Shown here piece after piece: positions 15,989 to 25,212 of a DNA stretch of 64,000 bases. The stretch lies in contig CAVSCJ010000004.1 of the NCBI GenBank assembly GCA_963726435.1, positions 124,001-188,000 of the forward strand. Reading direction: 5' to 3'. The number at the start of each line of letters is the position of its first letter. Position 1 is the stretch's first letter. The notes under the pieces are model-generated. The model had not been told where the DNA came from and searched no databases. It worked only from the letters and a program-made list of their open reading frames with translations. The position numbers were made by a program, and so were the translations under genes. Origin of the DNA: PALSA-660 sp963726435. Its GTDB lineage: Bacteria > Actinomycetota > Coriobacteriia > Anaerosomatales > PALSA-660.

Positions 15989-16543
15989 TCAGTACCAGTG
16001 GTGAGCAACCCAGAAGGCCTTGGCTCTCAGCACTCCGCCGTACCTGCCTCGCATGTACTTGATCGCGCGCTTGGTGTTCCACGCCACGTTCTGCCACGGG
16101 TGCCCGTGGGCCATGCCCTTGGACAGTTGGAAGAGGCCATGGTAGCCACTGCGCGAGTGGCTCGAAGGGTGGAAGCCCGACTCGCGCTTGCAGATCCACA
16201 TGAGCGCCGAGATCTCGTTCGTGGAGAGCCCGACCTTGCGCCCCGCCTGAGCGATCAGCTGGCGGATCGTCGGCTTCTTCTTCTTCGCCGGGGGAGCCTT
16301 CGGCGTCACCGGAGCGGGCATAGGGGCGATGGTGGCAAGCCCGCTGGACTCCAAGCCGGCAGACGTCTCCAGGGCCGCGACGGGCTGCGTCGTCAGCGCA
16401 CTCGCCTCGGCTGCCGGTGAACTCGCCTCCGCGCTCGCCGCCAGCGGGACTGCAGCCCCGCCCAGGGCGAGCACCCAGGCGAGCGAGAGCGCGACGACGC
16501 CGCGCACGATCGGATTCGAACTGGTCTCTCTGTTGACCTTCAA
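15989..16543 (-). CDS. Secreted lytic transglycosylase (SLT/lysozyme-like)
   Basis: 184 residues. The start is TTG 16543, with GGAGG 6 nt upstream, followed by a signal peptide (VALSLAWVLALGGAAVPLAA). Next comes an Ala/Pro-rich linker with a lysine patch (APPAKKKKP). The C-terminal SLT domain holds WICKRESGFHPSSHSRSGYH, with the catalytic Glu in the RESGF motif, then GLFQLSKGMA. It would cleave peptidoglycan outside the membrane. The domain is short and ends AFWVAHHWY, as in small actinobacterial transglycosylases. The frame is open 53 codons further upstream but without RBS or signal. A long leader precedes it. Confidence 0.8.
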   Translation of the reverse strand: MKVNRETSSNPIVRGVVALSLAWVLALGGAAVPLAASAEASSPAAEASALTTQPVAALETSAGLESSGLATIAPMPAPVTPKAPPAKKKKPTIRQLIAQAGRKVGLSTNEISALMWICKRESGFHPSSHSRSGYHGLFQLSKGMAHGHPWQNVAWNTKRAIKYMRGRYGGVLRAKAFWVAHHWY

Positions 16544-17073
16544 GAAGTGCCTCCAGATGCCGGGTACAGGACTGGCGGCCGGCAGAAGGCGCGAGGAAGC
16601 ACGCATGGAGCATGCGTGAAGACAGCTTGGGGGGTGGAGCGTGCGTCGCCCTAAAGGGACGGCAACGCGAGAATGGAAGCAGGAAGAGCAGCTGCCTCGC
16701 ACCTTCGGCTCACTTCGGGACCGTTACCGGACCGCCGCCGTGCGCCAAGAAAAGAGCACGAGTATGCGCTTGTCTGACGCCGGGATCGATGCTCTCGTCT
16801 CCTGGATCGCCGCTCTGCTCGACTCTTGCTTGTGCGAACCCGTCGAGCGACGTCCTAGTCCGATGCGATGTGCCCCAGCGCCGATCCCTGCGACCTGCCG
16901 TTGAATCGAGCGGCCGCACGCCAACGGAGCACCTTCCGCGGCCACTGCGGGGCCGCACGAGGTCGTACCCTAGCACAGTTGTTGCCGAAATGCCAACTCC
17001 CGCCGGTTGGAAGTCGACCGCGAACGGTTGGCAGACTATCCCATCGGTCCCGTTCCGACGACGGACGGACGCG
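16544..17073 (-). promoter_or_regulatory. Long leader/intergenic region of the transglycosylase gene
   Basis: 530 bp without a gene. Predicted minus-strand promoter TTGGCA (16996-16991), 18-nt spacer, TAGGGT (16972-16967), giving a leader of about 415 nt. Near 16798-16750 there is a possible attenuator (GAGAGCA ... TGCTCTTTTCTT). A perfect palindrome lies just before the SD. Repeated GGTTGG/CCAACC motifs near 16988-17035 could be operator sites. No known riboswitch consensus (including the c-di-AMP class typical of such genes) was recognised. Confidence 0.45.
16600..16618 (-). repeat. Perfect inverted repeat in the transglycosylase leader
   Basis: CACGCATG-GAG-CATGCGTG, 8-bp arms with a 3-nt centre, about 60-75 nt upstream of the TTG start. 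It could be an operator or a leader hairpin. Confidence 0.6.
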
Positions 17074-19875
17074 TCATCTCGTGGGCGTCGTCGTCTCCGA
17101 CGCCAGACGCTGCAGCGTCGCTCCGAGCTCAGTGATGTAGCGCCCGTAGGCCGCCCAGTCTCCGGCCTTCTGGGCCGCGAGCGCCTTCGCGTACAGATCC
17201 CTTGCCTGCGCGATGTCCGCCGCGCTCCCGCCGCCCGCCGTGCCACCGCCTGCCGGCACCGGCGTCGGCGTGGTGGTCGACGTGGTCGCCCCGGCACCCG
17301 GAGGCGCCGCGCCGAACACCTTGATGAGCGCGGCGCCCAGCGACGCGTCCATCGCGACCTTGTCCGAGTACGCCACGATCACGCGCTTGAGCTCGGGCAT
17401 CGCCGACTGCGATGCCTGGATGTAGAGGGGCTCGATGTAGACGATGGAGTCCTTGATCGGGATGACCAGCAGGTTCCCGAAGATGACCTGGCTCCCCTGC
17501 TGGTTCAGCAGCGTGAGCTCCTTGCTGATGTCCGGTTCCTGGTTCAGCCGCGCTCGGATCTGCTGCGGCCCGAGCACGAGCCGCTGCTTCGGGAAGTTGT
17601 AGACGACTCTCTTGCCGTAGGAGCCGACGTCGGACTTGGCGGCCATCCACCCGATCATGTTGTCCTTGTTGCGGGGCGTAAAGGGCTCCATCAGCAGGAA
17701 GTTCTCCATCGACTCGCCCGGAAGTTGCATCAGCACGTAGTAGGGGACCATCGGCTTGTCGGTCTTCTCACCCGGCAGCGCCCACTGGTCCTCCTTGTTG
17801 TAGAAGACCACCGGATCCAGCATGTGGTAGGTCTTGTAGACCTCGGCCTGCAGCCGGAAGAGGTCCTCTGGGTAGCGCAAGTGCGAGGTGATGTCCGCAG
17901 GCATCTTGGCCGCATCGGTGAACAGAGTCGGGAAGATCGTGCGATACGCCTTCAGGACCGGGTCCTTGTCGTCGAAAGCGTAGAGGATCGTCGTGCCGTC
18001 GTAGGCGTCCACGGTCACCTTGACCGAGTTCCGGATGTAGTTGACGCCGGTCCCCGGCGCGCGCTCGGAATACGGGTAGAACTCGGAGGTCGTGTAGCCG
18101 TCGAGGATCCATACGAGCTTGCCGTCGGTGGTGATCACCGGATACGGGTCGCTGTCCAGAGTCAGCCATGGCGCGAGCTCGTTGACGCGCTCGGCGATCA
18201 GGCGGCGGAAGAGCACCTTGCTGTTCGAGTTGATCGCGCTGGAGAAGAGGATCTCGATGTCGCCGGTCCGCAGAGCGAACGCGAGACGCTCGATGAATGA
18301 TCCGACGGGAATCCCGTTGGGGCCCGCGTACGTCGTTACCGCGTTCTCCCCGCCCACTGGGTAGTCGAACTCCTTCTGCGTGCCTCCCACGATGGAGTAG
18401 TCGGTGGTCTCCTCGCCGAAGTAGATGCCGGGACGCGTCACCTTCAGGTTCGTTGTCGTCTTGGGAGGCAGGTCCTTGACCAGCAGCTCCGGCAGGCCGT
18501 CGGGGCCCACCTTGTTCACGGGGCTGACGACCACCCCGTAGCCGTGCGTGTAGACCAGGTGCCGGTTGATCCAGGTCCTGGACTGGTCGCTCAGCTGCGT
18601 GGTGTTCATCTCGCGAGCCGAGATCAGCGCCTGCTGCCTGACGCCGTCGATCGTGTACCGGTCTATGTCGACGTCGTTGAAGTCGTAGTAGAAGCGCAGC
18701 TCCTGCAGTTGCTTGTAGGAGTCGATGACGACGTTCGGGTCCCACAGCCGGACGTTCTTGACCGTGGAGGTCGCCTCCGTGATGTCCTGCGAGGTGAGGT
18801 CGGCCGACGCCGGGAAGCCGGTCGCGTCGACCGAGGTGAGGTCGAACGCGGCTCGTGTGGCGGTCATGTTGCGCTGAATGTACGGCTTCTCGTAGTTGAG
18901 CTCGTTCGGCGCGACCACCAGCTGCTGGACGACCTCTGGGAAGATGCTGCCGATAAGGACGCTCGCGGCGATCCAGACGCCGAGGCCGATGAGCGGCAGC
19001 CGCCATCCCCTGTAGCGGATGTTGAGCAGCAGAAGGACGCCGACCACGATGGCGATGGCGATCAACACCGCGAAGGCCGGCAACTGGGCATGGATGTCGG
19101 TGTAGGACGCCCCCAGCACCTGCCCCCGAGGTGAGAAGTCGAGTTCGTAGATCGACAGCCAGTAGTCCATCGCCTTCGAGGCGACGATCAGGCCGAGCAG
19201 CACAGAGACGTGCGCCTTCACGTGGGGGTCGAACCCCCGCAAGCGCTCGGCCGGACGGATCCCTCCTTCATAGAGGTGCAACAGCACCGTCACCACCAGC
19301 GTGAGGACCAGCACGCCGAAGAGCCAGTCGGAGATGGAGCGCAGCGCCGGCAGAATGAAGACGAAGAAGCCGGCGTCGATTCCGAAGTGCGCGTCCGCTA
19401 CCCCGAACGAGACACCTGACAGCGCGAGGCGAAACGTCTCCCAGCCACCAGACATCGACGACCCTATCCCCCAAGCCAGAAGAGCGGCGACGGCCACAAG
19501 GATCAACCCCGCGAACGGGTCGACCGCAGAGCGCACCCGTGCCAGCAGCTCCTCGATCTGCTGCTGGGGGGAGAGCGCGACACCCGCCGGCCAGGCAGCC
19601 GGCGTTACCTGCGGGCGCAGCCGGCGGGCTATGACCAGGTTCGAGTAGAGGATCGCGAATGTGAGCACGGCGAAGGCAGCGCCCACCTCCCACTCGCTCC
19701 AGATGCGCGTCCAGAACACTGCCGGATGACCGACGTCGACGAACCACAGGTAGTCGGTATAGAAGGTCGCCAGGGCGCCGGCGGTCGCGGTCAGGATCAC
19801 CACCACCACAGCTGCGGCCGCGATGATGCGTGTGCGCAGGGACACGACGGCGCTCTTGTCTGCTGATGTGACCAT
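17074..19875 (-). CDS. UPF0182 family multi-pass membrane protein
   Basis: 933 residues, the usual size of UPF0182 proteins. The N-terminal third holds about seven transmembrane helices (first: IIAAAAVVVVILTATAGALA, then TFYTDYLWFVDVGHPAVFW, a family hallmark). A large extracytoplasmic domain follows (YVLMQLPGESMENFLLMEPF, FGNLLVIPIKDSIVYIEPLY), then a Thr/Pro-rich linker and a short helical tail. ATG 19875 has AGGAG 8 nt upstream and is preferred over the ATG 11 codons earlier. The biochemical function of the family is not established. It follows the HD-GYP gene by 36 nt and may be co-transcribed. Confidence 0.88.
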   Translation of the reverse strand: MVTSADKSAVVSLRTRIIAAAAVVVVILTATAGALATFYTDYLWFVDVGHPAVFWTRIWSEWEVGAAFAVLTFAILYSNLVIARRLRPQVTPAAWPAGVALSPQQQIEELLARVRSAVDPFAGLILVAVAALLAWGIGSSMSGGWETFRLALSGVSFGVADAHFGIDAGFFVFILPALRSISDWLFGVLVLTLVVTVLLHLYEGGIRPAERLRGFDPHVKAHVSVLLGLIVASKAMDYWLSIYELDFSPRGQVLGASYTDIHAQLPAFAVLIAIAIVVGVLLLLNIRYRGWRLPLIGLGVWIAASVLIGSIFPEVVQQLVVAPNELNYEKPYIQRNMTATRAAFDLTSVDATGFPASADLTSQDITEATSTVKNVRLWDPNVVIDSYKQLQELRFYYDFNDVDIDRYTIDGVRQQALISAREMNTTQLSDQSRTWINRHLVYTHGYGVVVSPVNKVGPDGLPELLVKDLPPKTTTNLKVTRPGIYFGEETTDYSIVGGTQKEFDYPVGGENAVTTYAGPNGIPVGSFIERLAFALRTGDIEILFSSAINSNSKVLFRRLIAERVNELAPWLTLDSDPYPVITTDGKLVWILDGYTTSEFYPYSERAPGTGVNYIRNSVKVTVDAYDGTTILYAFDDKDPVLKAYRTIFPTLFTDAAKMPADITSHLRYPEDLFRLQAEVYKTYHMLDPVVFYNKEDQWALPGEKTDKPMVPYYVLMQLPGESMENFLLMEPFTPRNKDNMIGWMAAKSDVGSYGKRVVYNFPKQRLVLGPQQIRARLNQEPDISKELTLLNQQGSQVIFGNLLVIPIKDSIVYIEPLYIQASQSAMPELKRVIVAYSDKVAMDASLGAALIKVFGAAPPGAGATTSTTTPTPVPAGGGTAGGGSAADIAQARDLYAKALAAQKAGDWAAYGRYITELGATLQRLASETTTPTR

Positions 19876-19911
19876 GCGGCGGACTCCTCGGTCGCGTGGG
19901 GTGGGCATGCT

Positions 19912-21387
19912 CTAGCGGCGCAGCAGGTAGTCGTCGACCTCGATGTTGAGGGCGCCTGCGTCGAGAGAGGCCTGGATCCGCCTATCGCACGCCTGCTCCG
20001 GGTTCGAGAGATCGACGTCGAGCGGATCGACGAAGTTGCCATCGCTGTCGGTGATGACGAGCACGTTCGGCGAGACTATGTCGTTGTTCGGGCTGATGAC
20101 GACGGCGACCTCACCGCTAGTCAGCCGAACCACCGACCGCAGCGGATAGATGCCCATCATCTGGACGAACATCCGGACAAGGACCGGGTCGAACGCCGTT
20201 CCGGCGCCCCTCGCCAGGATCTCCATCGCATCGTACTGCGGTCGCGCCTCGGAGTAGGTGCGCCGCGACGTCACCGCGTCGTAGACGTCCGCCAGCGCCA
20301 CGATCCGGCTGGTCAGATGCTGCGGCCGCCGCGGCGTGAGCCGTGGGTAGCCGTCGAGATCGTAGCGCATGTGGTGCTCGAGGATCACGACGATGGCCGA
20401 GCGGTCCAGCCCTCGCATCGTAGCGGCGATCTCCGCTCCACGAACGGGGTGGAGACGCATGGTCTCCTTCTGCTCCATCCGCAGCGGACCGATGTTGTTG
20501 ATGATGTCGAGATCGACCGACATCTTCCCGATGTCGTGCATGAGCGCTCCCACGCCTACCGAGTTCAGGAACCGTCTGTTCGTGGAGATGAGCGAACCTA
20601 GAGCGACGGAGAGGATCGTCACGTTCACCGAGTGGAAGAACGTGTACTCGTCGTAGTTGCGCAGCCCGCTGAGTTCGAGCATCGCCGTCTTGTTGCCCAG
20701 CACGTTGTCTACGATGCTGCGCGCGGTGTCGCGCACGTGGTAGGCGGATACGGGCTCGTCGTTCGCCACCCGCCGACCGAGCCCTCGAATGGCGTCGAGG
20801 GCATGCAGGTAGGCCCGTCGGTTGTCGCGTCCGCCGGAGTCCACGAAATCGCCCATCTCCCGCGCGAAGGCCACCGTGCCGATCTGGACGTGGGGGATCG
20901 ACGCCGCCGCGACCGCGACCTCCAACCCGCCGGCGCGCTCGATAGCGCCGCCATCGGCTGCGAGCACCTGAATGGCTCGCTCGAGTTCGTCCACATCGAG
21001 GCCCCGCAGGAACGTCACGGAGGTCTGCCCCGACTCGGTCATATCGCGGATGAGCTGGTCGAAGATCATGCTCTCCTGCGGCAGGAGCTGGTCGCCCAGC
21101 AGCGCCTCGTCCTCGAAGAATATCAGCGGGACGTCGACTCCCTCCTTGTGGTATCGCGCGATGGCAGCCATCAGCGCCGTGAAGTTGTCGCGGGCCACGA
21201 CGTGCCCGGCGGGATAGAACGCCACCGAACGACGTGCTCCGGAGAGGCGAGCCAGCAGTTCGCGAGCGCGAGCGATCTGGCGCGGCGTGAAGACCGCCGC
21301 GACCTCTTCGGCGAGCGCGCGCTCGAACTCGCCCGCGGCGACGTCCGGGACGATCGGGTCCGTGGAGTCTGCGGGGTCGTTCGTCAT
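19912..21387 (-). CDS. HD-GYP domain phosphodiesterase with N-terminal FYPxGH domain
   Basis: 491 residues. The C-terminal half is an HD-GYP domain: H252 in FHSVNV, HDIGK at 284-288, HH at 338-339 and DGYP at 344-347. This is the set expected of a metal-dependent cyclic-di-GMP phosphodiesterase. Residues about 40-150 (AFYPAGHVVARDNFTALMAA ... LRGLDVDELERAIQVL) form a separate domain also found at the start of the HEAT protein encoded just upstream. A C-terminal extension follows the HD-GYP core. The start overlaps the HEAT gene's stop (ATGA), so the two are translationally coupled. No membrane segment; the enzyme is cytoplasmic. Confidence 0.88.
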   Translation of the reverse strand: MTNDPADSTDPIVPDVAAGEFERALAEEVAAVFTPRQIARARELLARLSGARRSVAFYPAGHVVARDNFTALMAAIARYHKEGVDVPLIFFEDEALLGDQLLPQESMIFDQLIRDMTESGQTSVTFLRGLDVDELERAIQVLAADGGAIERAGGLEVAVAAASIPHVQIGTVAFAREMGDFVDSGGRDNRRAYLHALDAIRGLGRRVANDEPVSAYHVRDTARSIVDNVLGNKTAMLELSGLRNYDEYTFFHSVNVTILSVALGSLISTNRRFLNSVGVGALMHDIGKMSVDLDIINNIGPLRMEQKETMRLHPVRGAEIAATMRGLDRSAIVVILEHHMRYDLDGYPRLTPRRPQHLTSRIVALADVYDAVTSRRTYSEARPQYDAMEILARGAGTAFDPVLVRMFVQMMGIYPLRSVVRLTSGEVAVVISPNNDIVSPNVLVITDSDGNFVDPLDVDLSNPEQACDRRIQASLDAGALNIEVDDYLLRR

Positions 21388-23567
21388 GAGTCCCCCGCCG
21401 CACGCGTCTGCGCAGAGGACAGTGTCCGCAGCGCCCGGAGGGCGGCTTCACGCACTTCGCGCGACGGCCCGGTGCCGAACAGGCCGCGCCTGCTCGAGAG
21501 CGCCCTCAGGACGGCGATCGATGAAGGCGAGCCGAGCTTCGCTAGAGCATCGATCGCCTCAACGCGGACCGCGCCGTCGCGATTGCCCGGTCCTGTGCCG
21601 AGCGCGACCCGCTCGAGCGCCGGTGCCGCCGACATCGCCCCGACCAGCCCAAGATAGCGAGCGGTCGCCTGGACGTTGCCGGCTTCGGGATCGTTCAGCG
21701 CCGCAACCAGCAACGAGGCCGCCGTCGCGGCGCGGATGGTCGACAGACCGCGGATGGTCTCGCGGCGGACCCGAGCATCGCCGTGCCGCAGGGTTCGCTC
21801 CATGAGGGGCAGAACGATGGGAGAGCGGGTCGATGCGAGGATCGTGACCAGGTTGCGCACCAGGTACCAGCGATCGTCCGTCAGGCGGGCTCCAAGCTTC
21901 GGGACATGGTCGAGGGCGCGCGCGGAAAGGAGGTCTATCAGAGTCTTCCGAGCTGCCGGATCCTGCTCGTCCGCGAGCATCTCGAGAAGCGGATCGATCG
22001 CCGTCTCGCCGAGCGCGTCCAGCAGCCTGCGGTACGAGTAGTACTCGCCGGATTCCTCGCGGCAGGTCCTCAGCGCGTTCACGATGTGGGCCAGTGATTC
22101 GGAGCTGGCGATCGAACGCACTACACGCATCGTCTGCTCGCGACGGGCCGGGCTGATCTCGGGTCTGGCCGCTCCCGCGGCCAGTGACTCGGCGACATCG
22201 GCCGCGACGTCGGTCTCGTCAGCCTGAACGAGCACGCTCACGCTGTCCTCCACCATCGAGATGATCTCGAGGAACTGCTCCTCCCGCGTCTCCGCGGTAG
22301 CGAGCGCGACGAGTGCCAGGATCACGTCGCCATCGGTCGTGCCTCGCGCGACCTCCGCCCGCAGCTGCTCGATGCCTTCCTCGTACACGAACACGTCGCT
22401 GGCGTCAGGGGCCATGTCCACGAGCCGCAGTACGGTCTCGACCGGGCTCTCCGCGGCGCGGGGATTCTGCTCCGCACCGGTGATCTTGCGTGGGGCGACC
22501 CTCTCGCCGAGTTCTCGAATGAACACCTCGCTGAAGCCGCGAGCTCTCATCTTCGTCACGGCAAGATCCAGCACCGTGTCCCTGTCCGCGCTGACGTTCA
22601 TCAACGCGAGGTTGCGCACGGCGCGCGACAGGCCCTTGAGCGCCACCGGAGTCTCGTCGATCTGGCTGAGGATGCAGTCGACCACCTCCTCGACGCCGAG
22701 TCGTTCGATGGTGGCGGCGATCACTTCGTCCAGCCTGCCCTGCTCGAGCAGGTACGACTCGTAGAGGTCCCCTCGCTCCTCCGGATCCAGCTCCATGATC
22801 GCCTCGGCGACGACGTCGAGCACTGCGCCTCGATCGGCCGGCAGGACGTCATGTGTACTGCGCGCGATGTCGAGCACGCGACGAGAGATCTTCTCGACAT
22901 CCCCTTCCACCTCGTGCTCGCGAGCTTGACGGAGGTACCTCGCTACCGTACGGCGGTCGCGAAGTACGCGCATCAGCACGCGACGATCGCGAGTCTGTCC
23001 CGCGCCGGCCTCCCCCAGGAGACTCTCGATACTCTCCGCCGACAGGATCTGTGCATCAGCATCCGGGTCCATCGGGGTGGGCTCGCCCTGATCGCCGGGA
23101 AGCACGGCTTCCATGATGCGAGTGGCGGCTTCTGTGACCGAGACGTGCGTGACGTCGGCCTCGAAGAGTGCGGACTCCGCGCCTCCGAGCGCAGCCAACG
23201 TCTCAGGAGCAGTGTTGATCAGTTCGAGAAGACGCATCATCTCGTCAGGCGTAACGCCTCGACCGAAACAGACGGACGCGAGATTCCGGTTGTAGAGCTC
23301 GCGCGCGAACGACTTGAGACCTCGAGACCCCGGGTAGACGGCCGACCCGGCGAACAGAAGCCCGCCGGACGTCACGCTCAACTCAAGGCTCTCGGCGTCT
23401 TCGAGTGCGTCGTTGAGGGCACCGAGAGCGTCTTGGACGCTTTGGCGTGGGACACCGCTTCCGGGCGGGTAGAACCGCACGGCCTTCGCAGCAGCCCTGA
23501 AGAGGGTCACGAACTGCAGTACGCGGCCTGGAACTGCCGTGGCTTGCTCGTCCGCGGTGCCCGCCAT
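21384..23567 (-). CDS. HEAT-repeat protein with N-terminal domain shared with the HD-GYP protein
   Basis: 727 residues, soluble. The N-terminal region (VTLFRAAAKAVRFYPPGSGV ... FGRGVTPDEMMRLLELINTA) is paralogous to that of the adjacent HD-GYP protein. The middle is helical. The C-terminal part carries HEAT/PBS-lyase-type repeats (GETAIDPLLEMLADEQDPAA, LVRNLVTILASTRSPIVLPL, DARVRRETIRGLSTIRAATA, AVRVEAIDALAKLGSPSSIA). Such proteins often scaffold signalling partners. ATG 23567 has GGGAGGAG 8 nt upstream. It is first in the HEAT, HD-GYP (and perhaps UPF0182) operon, divergent from maf. Confidence 0.8.
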   Translation of the reverse strand: MAGTADEQATAVPGRVLQFVTLFRAAAKAVRFYPPGSGVPRQSVQDALGALNDALEDAESLELSVTSGGLLFAGSAVYPGSRGLKSFARELYNRNLASVCFGRGVTPDEMMRLLELINTAPETLAALGGAESALFEADVTHVSVTEAATRIMEAVLPGDQGEPTPMDPDADAQILSAESIESLLGEAGAGQTRDRRVLMRVLRDRRTVARYLRQAREHEVEGDVEKISRRVLDIARSTHDVLPADRGAVLDVVAEAIMELDPEERGDLYESYLLEQGRLDEVIAATIERLGVEEVVDCILSQIDETPVALKGLSRAVRNLALMNVSADRDTVLDLAVTKMRARGFSEVFIRELGERVAPRKITGAEQNPRAAESPVETVLRLVDMAPDASDVFVYEEGIEQLRAEVARGTTDGDVILALVALATAETREEQFLEIISMVEDSVSVLVQADETDVAADVAESLAAGAARPEISPARREQTMRVVRSIASSESLAHIVNALRTCREESGEYYSYRRLLDALGETAIDPLLEMLADEQDPAARKTLIDLLSARALDHVPKLGARLTDDRWYLVRNLVTILASTRSPIVLPLMERTLRHGDARVRRETIRGLSTIRAATAASLLVAALNDPEAGNVQATARYLGLVGAMSAAPALERVALGTGPGNRDGAVRVEAIDALAKLGSPSSIAVLRALSSRRGLFGTGPSREVREAALRALRTLSSAQTRAAGDS

Positions 23568-23688
23568 GACCGTCGCTCCTCCCGCTGCAGCCGGCCATGT
23601 TCCGTACCGGTCGTTGATCTTGATTATGCACTGCGCCGCGCGCGCTGGCCACGCCGGACGGCCCGCGGCCCGGGGCCGCGCGCTGCTG

Positions 23689-23694
23689 TATCAT
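23689..23694 (+). promoter_or_regulatory. Predicted -10 box of a leaderless maf transcript
   Basis: TATCAT ends 6 nt before ATG 23701, and no Shine-Dalgarno lies between them, so transcription would start at or beside the initiation codon. Confidence 0.4.
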
Positions 23695-23700
23695 CCGCGC

Positions 23701-24366
23701 ATGGAGACCCCGCTGATCACGCTCGCATCGGCGTCGCCGCGCCGCAGGCGACTGCTGCAGTGGCTGGGCGTTCCGTTCGCCGTCACGGAGGTGGACGCGT
23801 GCGAGGACCTGACCTCACCGCTGCGCCTCGTTCCCTCGGTGCTCGCTCGCTCGCTCGCCGCCGACAAGGCCCGCGACGCGCTGGCCGGAGCTGCATCCGG
23901 GAGCGCTCTCGTCACGTGCGACACGATCGTCCTCCTCGACCGCAGAGTGATGGGGAAGCCCGCCGACGAGGCGGAGGCTTCGGAGATGCTCCGGGCGCTC
24001 TCGGGCAGGAAGCATCAGGTGATAACCGGCGTGGCCGTCGTCGCCTCGGGTGAGCGCGAGCCGGTGACCTTCGCCGTCACGACCGACGTCACGATGCGGG
24101 AGCTCAGCGAGCAGGACATCGCGTCCTGGATCGCGCAGGGTCAGGCCCTCGGGTGCGCCGGCGGCTACAACATCGAGCACCACCTAGCGTCGGTGGAAGA
24201 CGACGAGTGCTATCAGAACGTGGCCGGCCTGCCACTCTGCCACCTCTACCAGCGGCTCAGCCGTCTGGGCATCGAGGGGCTCAGATCGCCGATCCCGGCG
24301 TGCGACTCCTCGTGCGGTCGCTTGTGCACGCTCGGGTCGCGCGTCTGCCTGTCTCCCGGGCCGTAG
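23701..24366 (+). CDS. maf: Maf family nucleoside triphosphate pyrophosphatase
   Basis: 221 residues starting METPLITLASASPRRRRLLQ, the Maf signature (SASPRR) that binds the triphosphate. CDTIVLLDRRVMGKPADEAE and SGRKHQVITGVAVV are the other family blocks. Maf proteins hydrolyse non-canonical or excess dNTP/NTP to the monophosphate in the cytoplasm, for house-cleaning and septation-related roles. The last 25 residues (PIPACDSSCGRLCTLGSRVC) are Cys-rich and extend past the usual end. No Shine-Dalgarno is visible; the gene is probably translated from a leaderless mRNA. It is convergent with the methyltransferase gene. Confidence 0.88.
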   Translation: METPLITLASASPRRRRLLQWLGVPFAVTEVDACEDLTSPLRLVPSVLARSLAADKARDALAGAASGSALVTCDTIVLLDRRVMGKPADEAEASEMLRALSGRKHQVITGVAVVASGEREPVTFAVTTDVTMRELSEQDIASWIAQGQALGCAGGYNIEHHLASVEDDECYQNVAGLPLCHLYQRLSRLGIEGLRSPIPACDSSCGRLCTLGSRVCLSPGP

Positions 24367-24390
24367 CAGAAGGGCCGGATCCAGGCCTCT

Positions 24391-25203
24391 TCATCTGCGA
24401 GTGGCGACGATGATGACCGACTCGTCCCTGTCCACGTCGAACGCAGCGCCGTCGTGGCTCCCGAATCGCACCACGTCCGCGAAACCCGCCTCAGCGAGCG
24501 CGGGCAGCACGAGCGATCCGGGTAGAGCCGCGTGGGTAGACCTTCTGGACGCGATCTCCCACGAGGCTCCGCTCTCCAAGGCGCCCTTTGGGCGGTGCAT
24601 CGTGACGAAGTCGAAGAGTATGGCGCCCGGCTCGTAGTCGATGACCCGCAGGAACACTTGCGTCCCATCCGCGGTGTCCCGGACGACAGGCGCTATCGAT
24701 CGGATGCTCCCCGAGATGAGGCGGTCGTGGTTGAGCAGGTGCAGGACGAGAACGCCACCGGGCCGCAACGCCGCCGCGAAGTCGGCCAGCGCCTCTCGAA
24801 GGCCCTCGGCGCCTTTCACGTGAGGCAGCGCGTTGCCTGTGCAGGTCACGGCGTCGAAGCACTCGACGCCGAGGCGCTGGAGCCCGCCGAAGCCGGCTGC
24901 GACGAAGACTACCGAGCCGCCGGCCGCTTCCACGTCGCTCAGAGCCGCCGAGTGGTTGATCTCGGCCTGGGCCAGCATCGAGGGGTCGGGGTCGACACCG
25001 ACGACGTCGAGACCCCACTTGGCCCACATGATCGCGTGCATGCCGCTCCCGCAGCCGACGTCGACGACGCGACGGACGCCGTGCGTGGCGAATTGGGCGC
25101 GGAAGAGTGGTGCTTCTCGCTCGAGGCGCTTGGGCCAGTCCACGAAGGTGTCGTAGTCGGAGGCCGGCTTCGCGCCTGCGGGACTGGCCGCGTCCGCTCC
25201 CAA
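24391..25203 (-). CDS. Class I SAM-dependent methyltransferase
   Basis: 270 residues with a complete Rossmann methyltransferase core. Motif I is VVDVGCGSGMHAIMWAKWG, the acidic end of strand 2 is VVGVDPDPSML, and motif IV is FDAVTCTGNALPHV followed by LRPGGVLVLHLLN. The substrate is not identifiable; the C-terminal half resembles small-molecule or sugar methyltransferases. The start is TTG 25203, with AGGGG about 9 nt upstream, 9 nt after the amidohydrolase stop, so the pair are likely co-transcribed. Confidence 0.8.
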   Translation of the reverse strand: MGADAASPAGAKPASDYDTFVDWPKRLEREAPLFRAQFATHGVRRVVDVGCGSGMHAIMWAKWGLDVVGVDPDPSMLAQAEINHSAALSDVEAAGGSVVFVAAGFGGLQRLGVECFDAVTCTGNALPHVKGAEGLREALADFAAALRPGGVLVLHLLNHDRLISGSIRSIAPVVRDTADGTQVFLRVIDYEPGAILFDFVTMHRPKGALESGASWEIASRRSTHAALPGSLVLPALAEAGFADVVRFGSHDGAAFDVDRDESVIIVATRR

Positions 25204-25212
25204 GTCCGGCCC

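Noticed and set aside
16750..16960. A housekeeping RNA (6S, SRP or RNase P) in the gap before the transglycosylase
   Set aside because: A promoter and terminator-like end are present, but none of the conserved core motifs of those RNAs was found.
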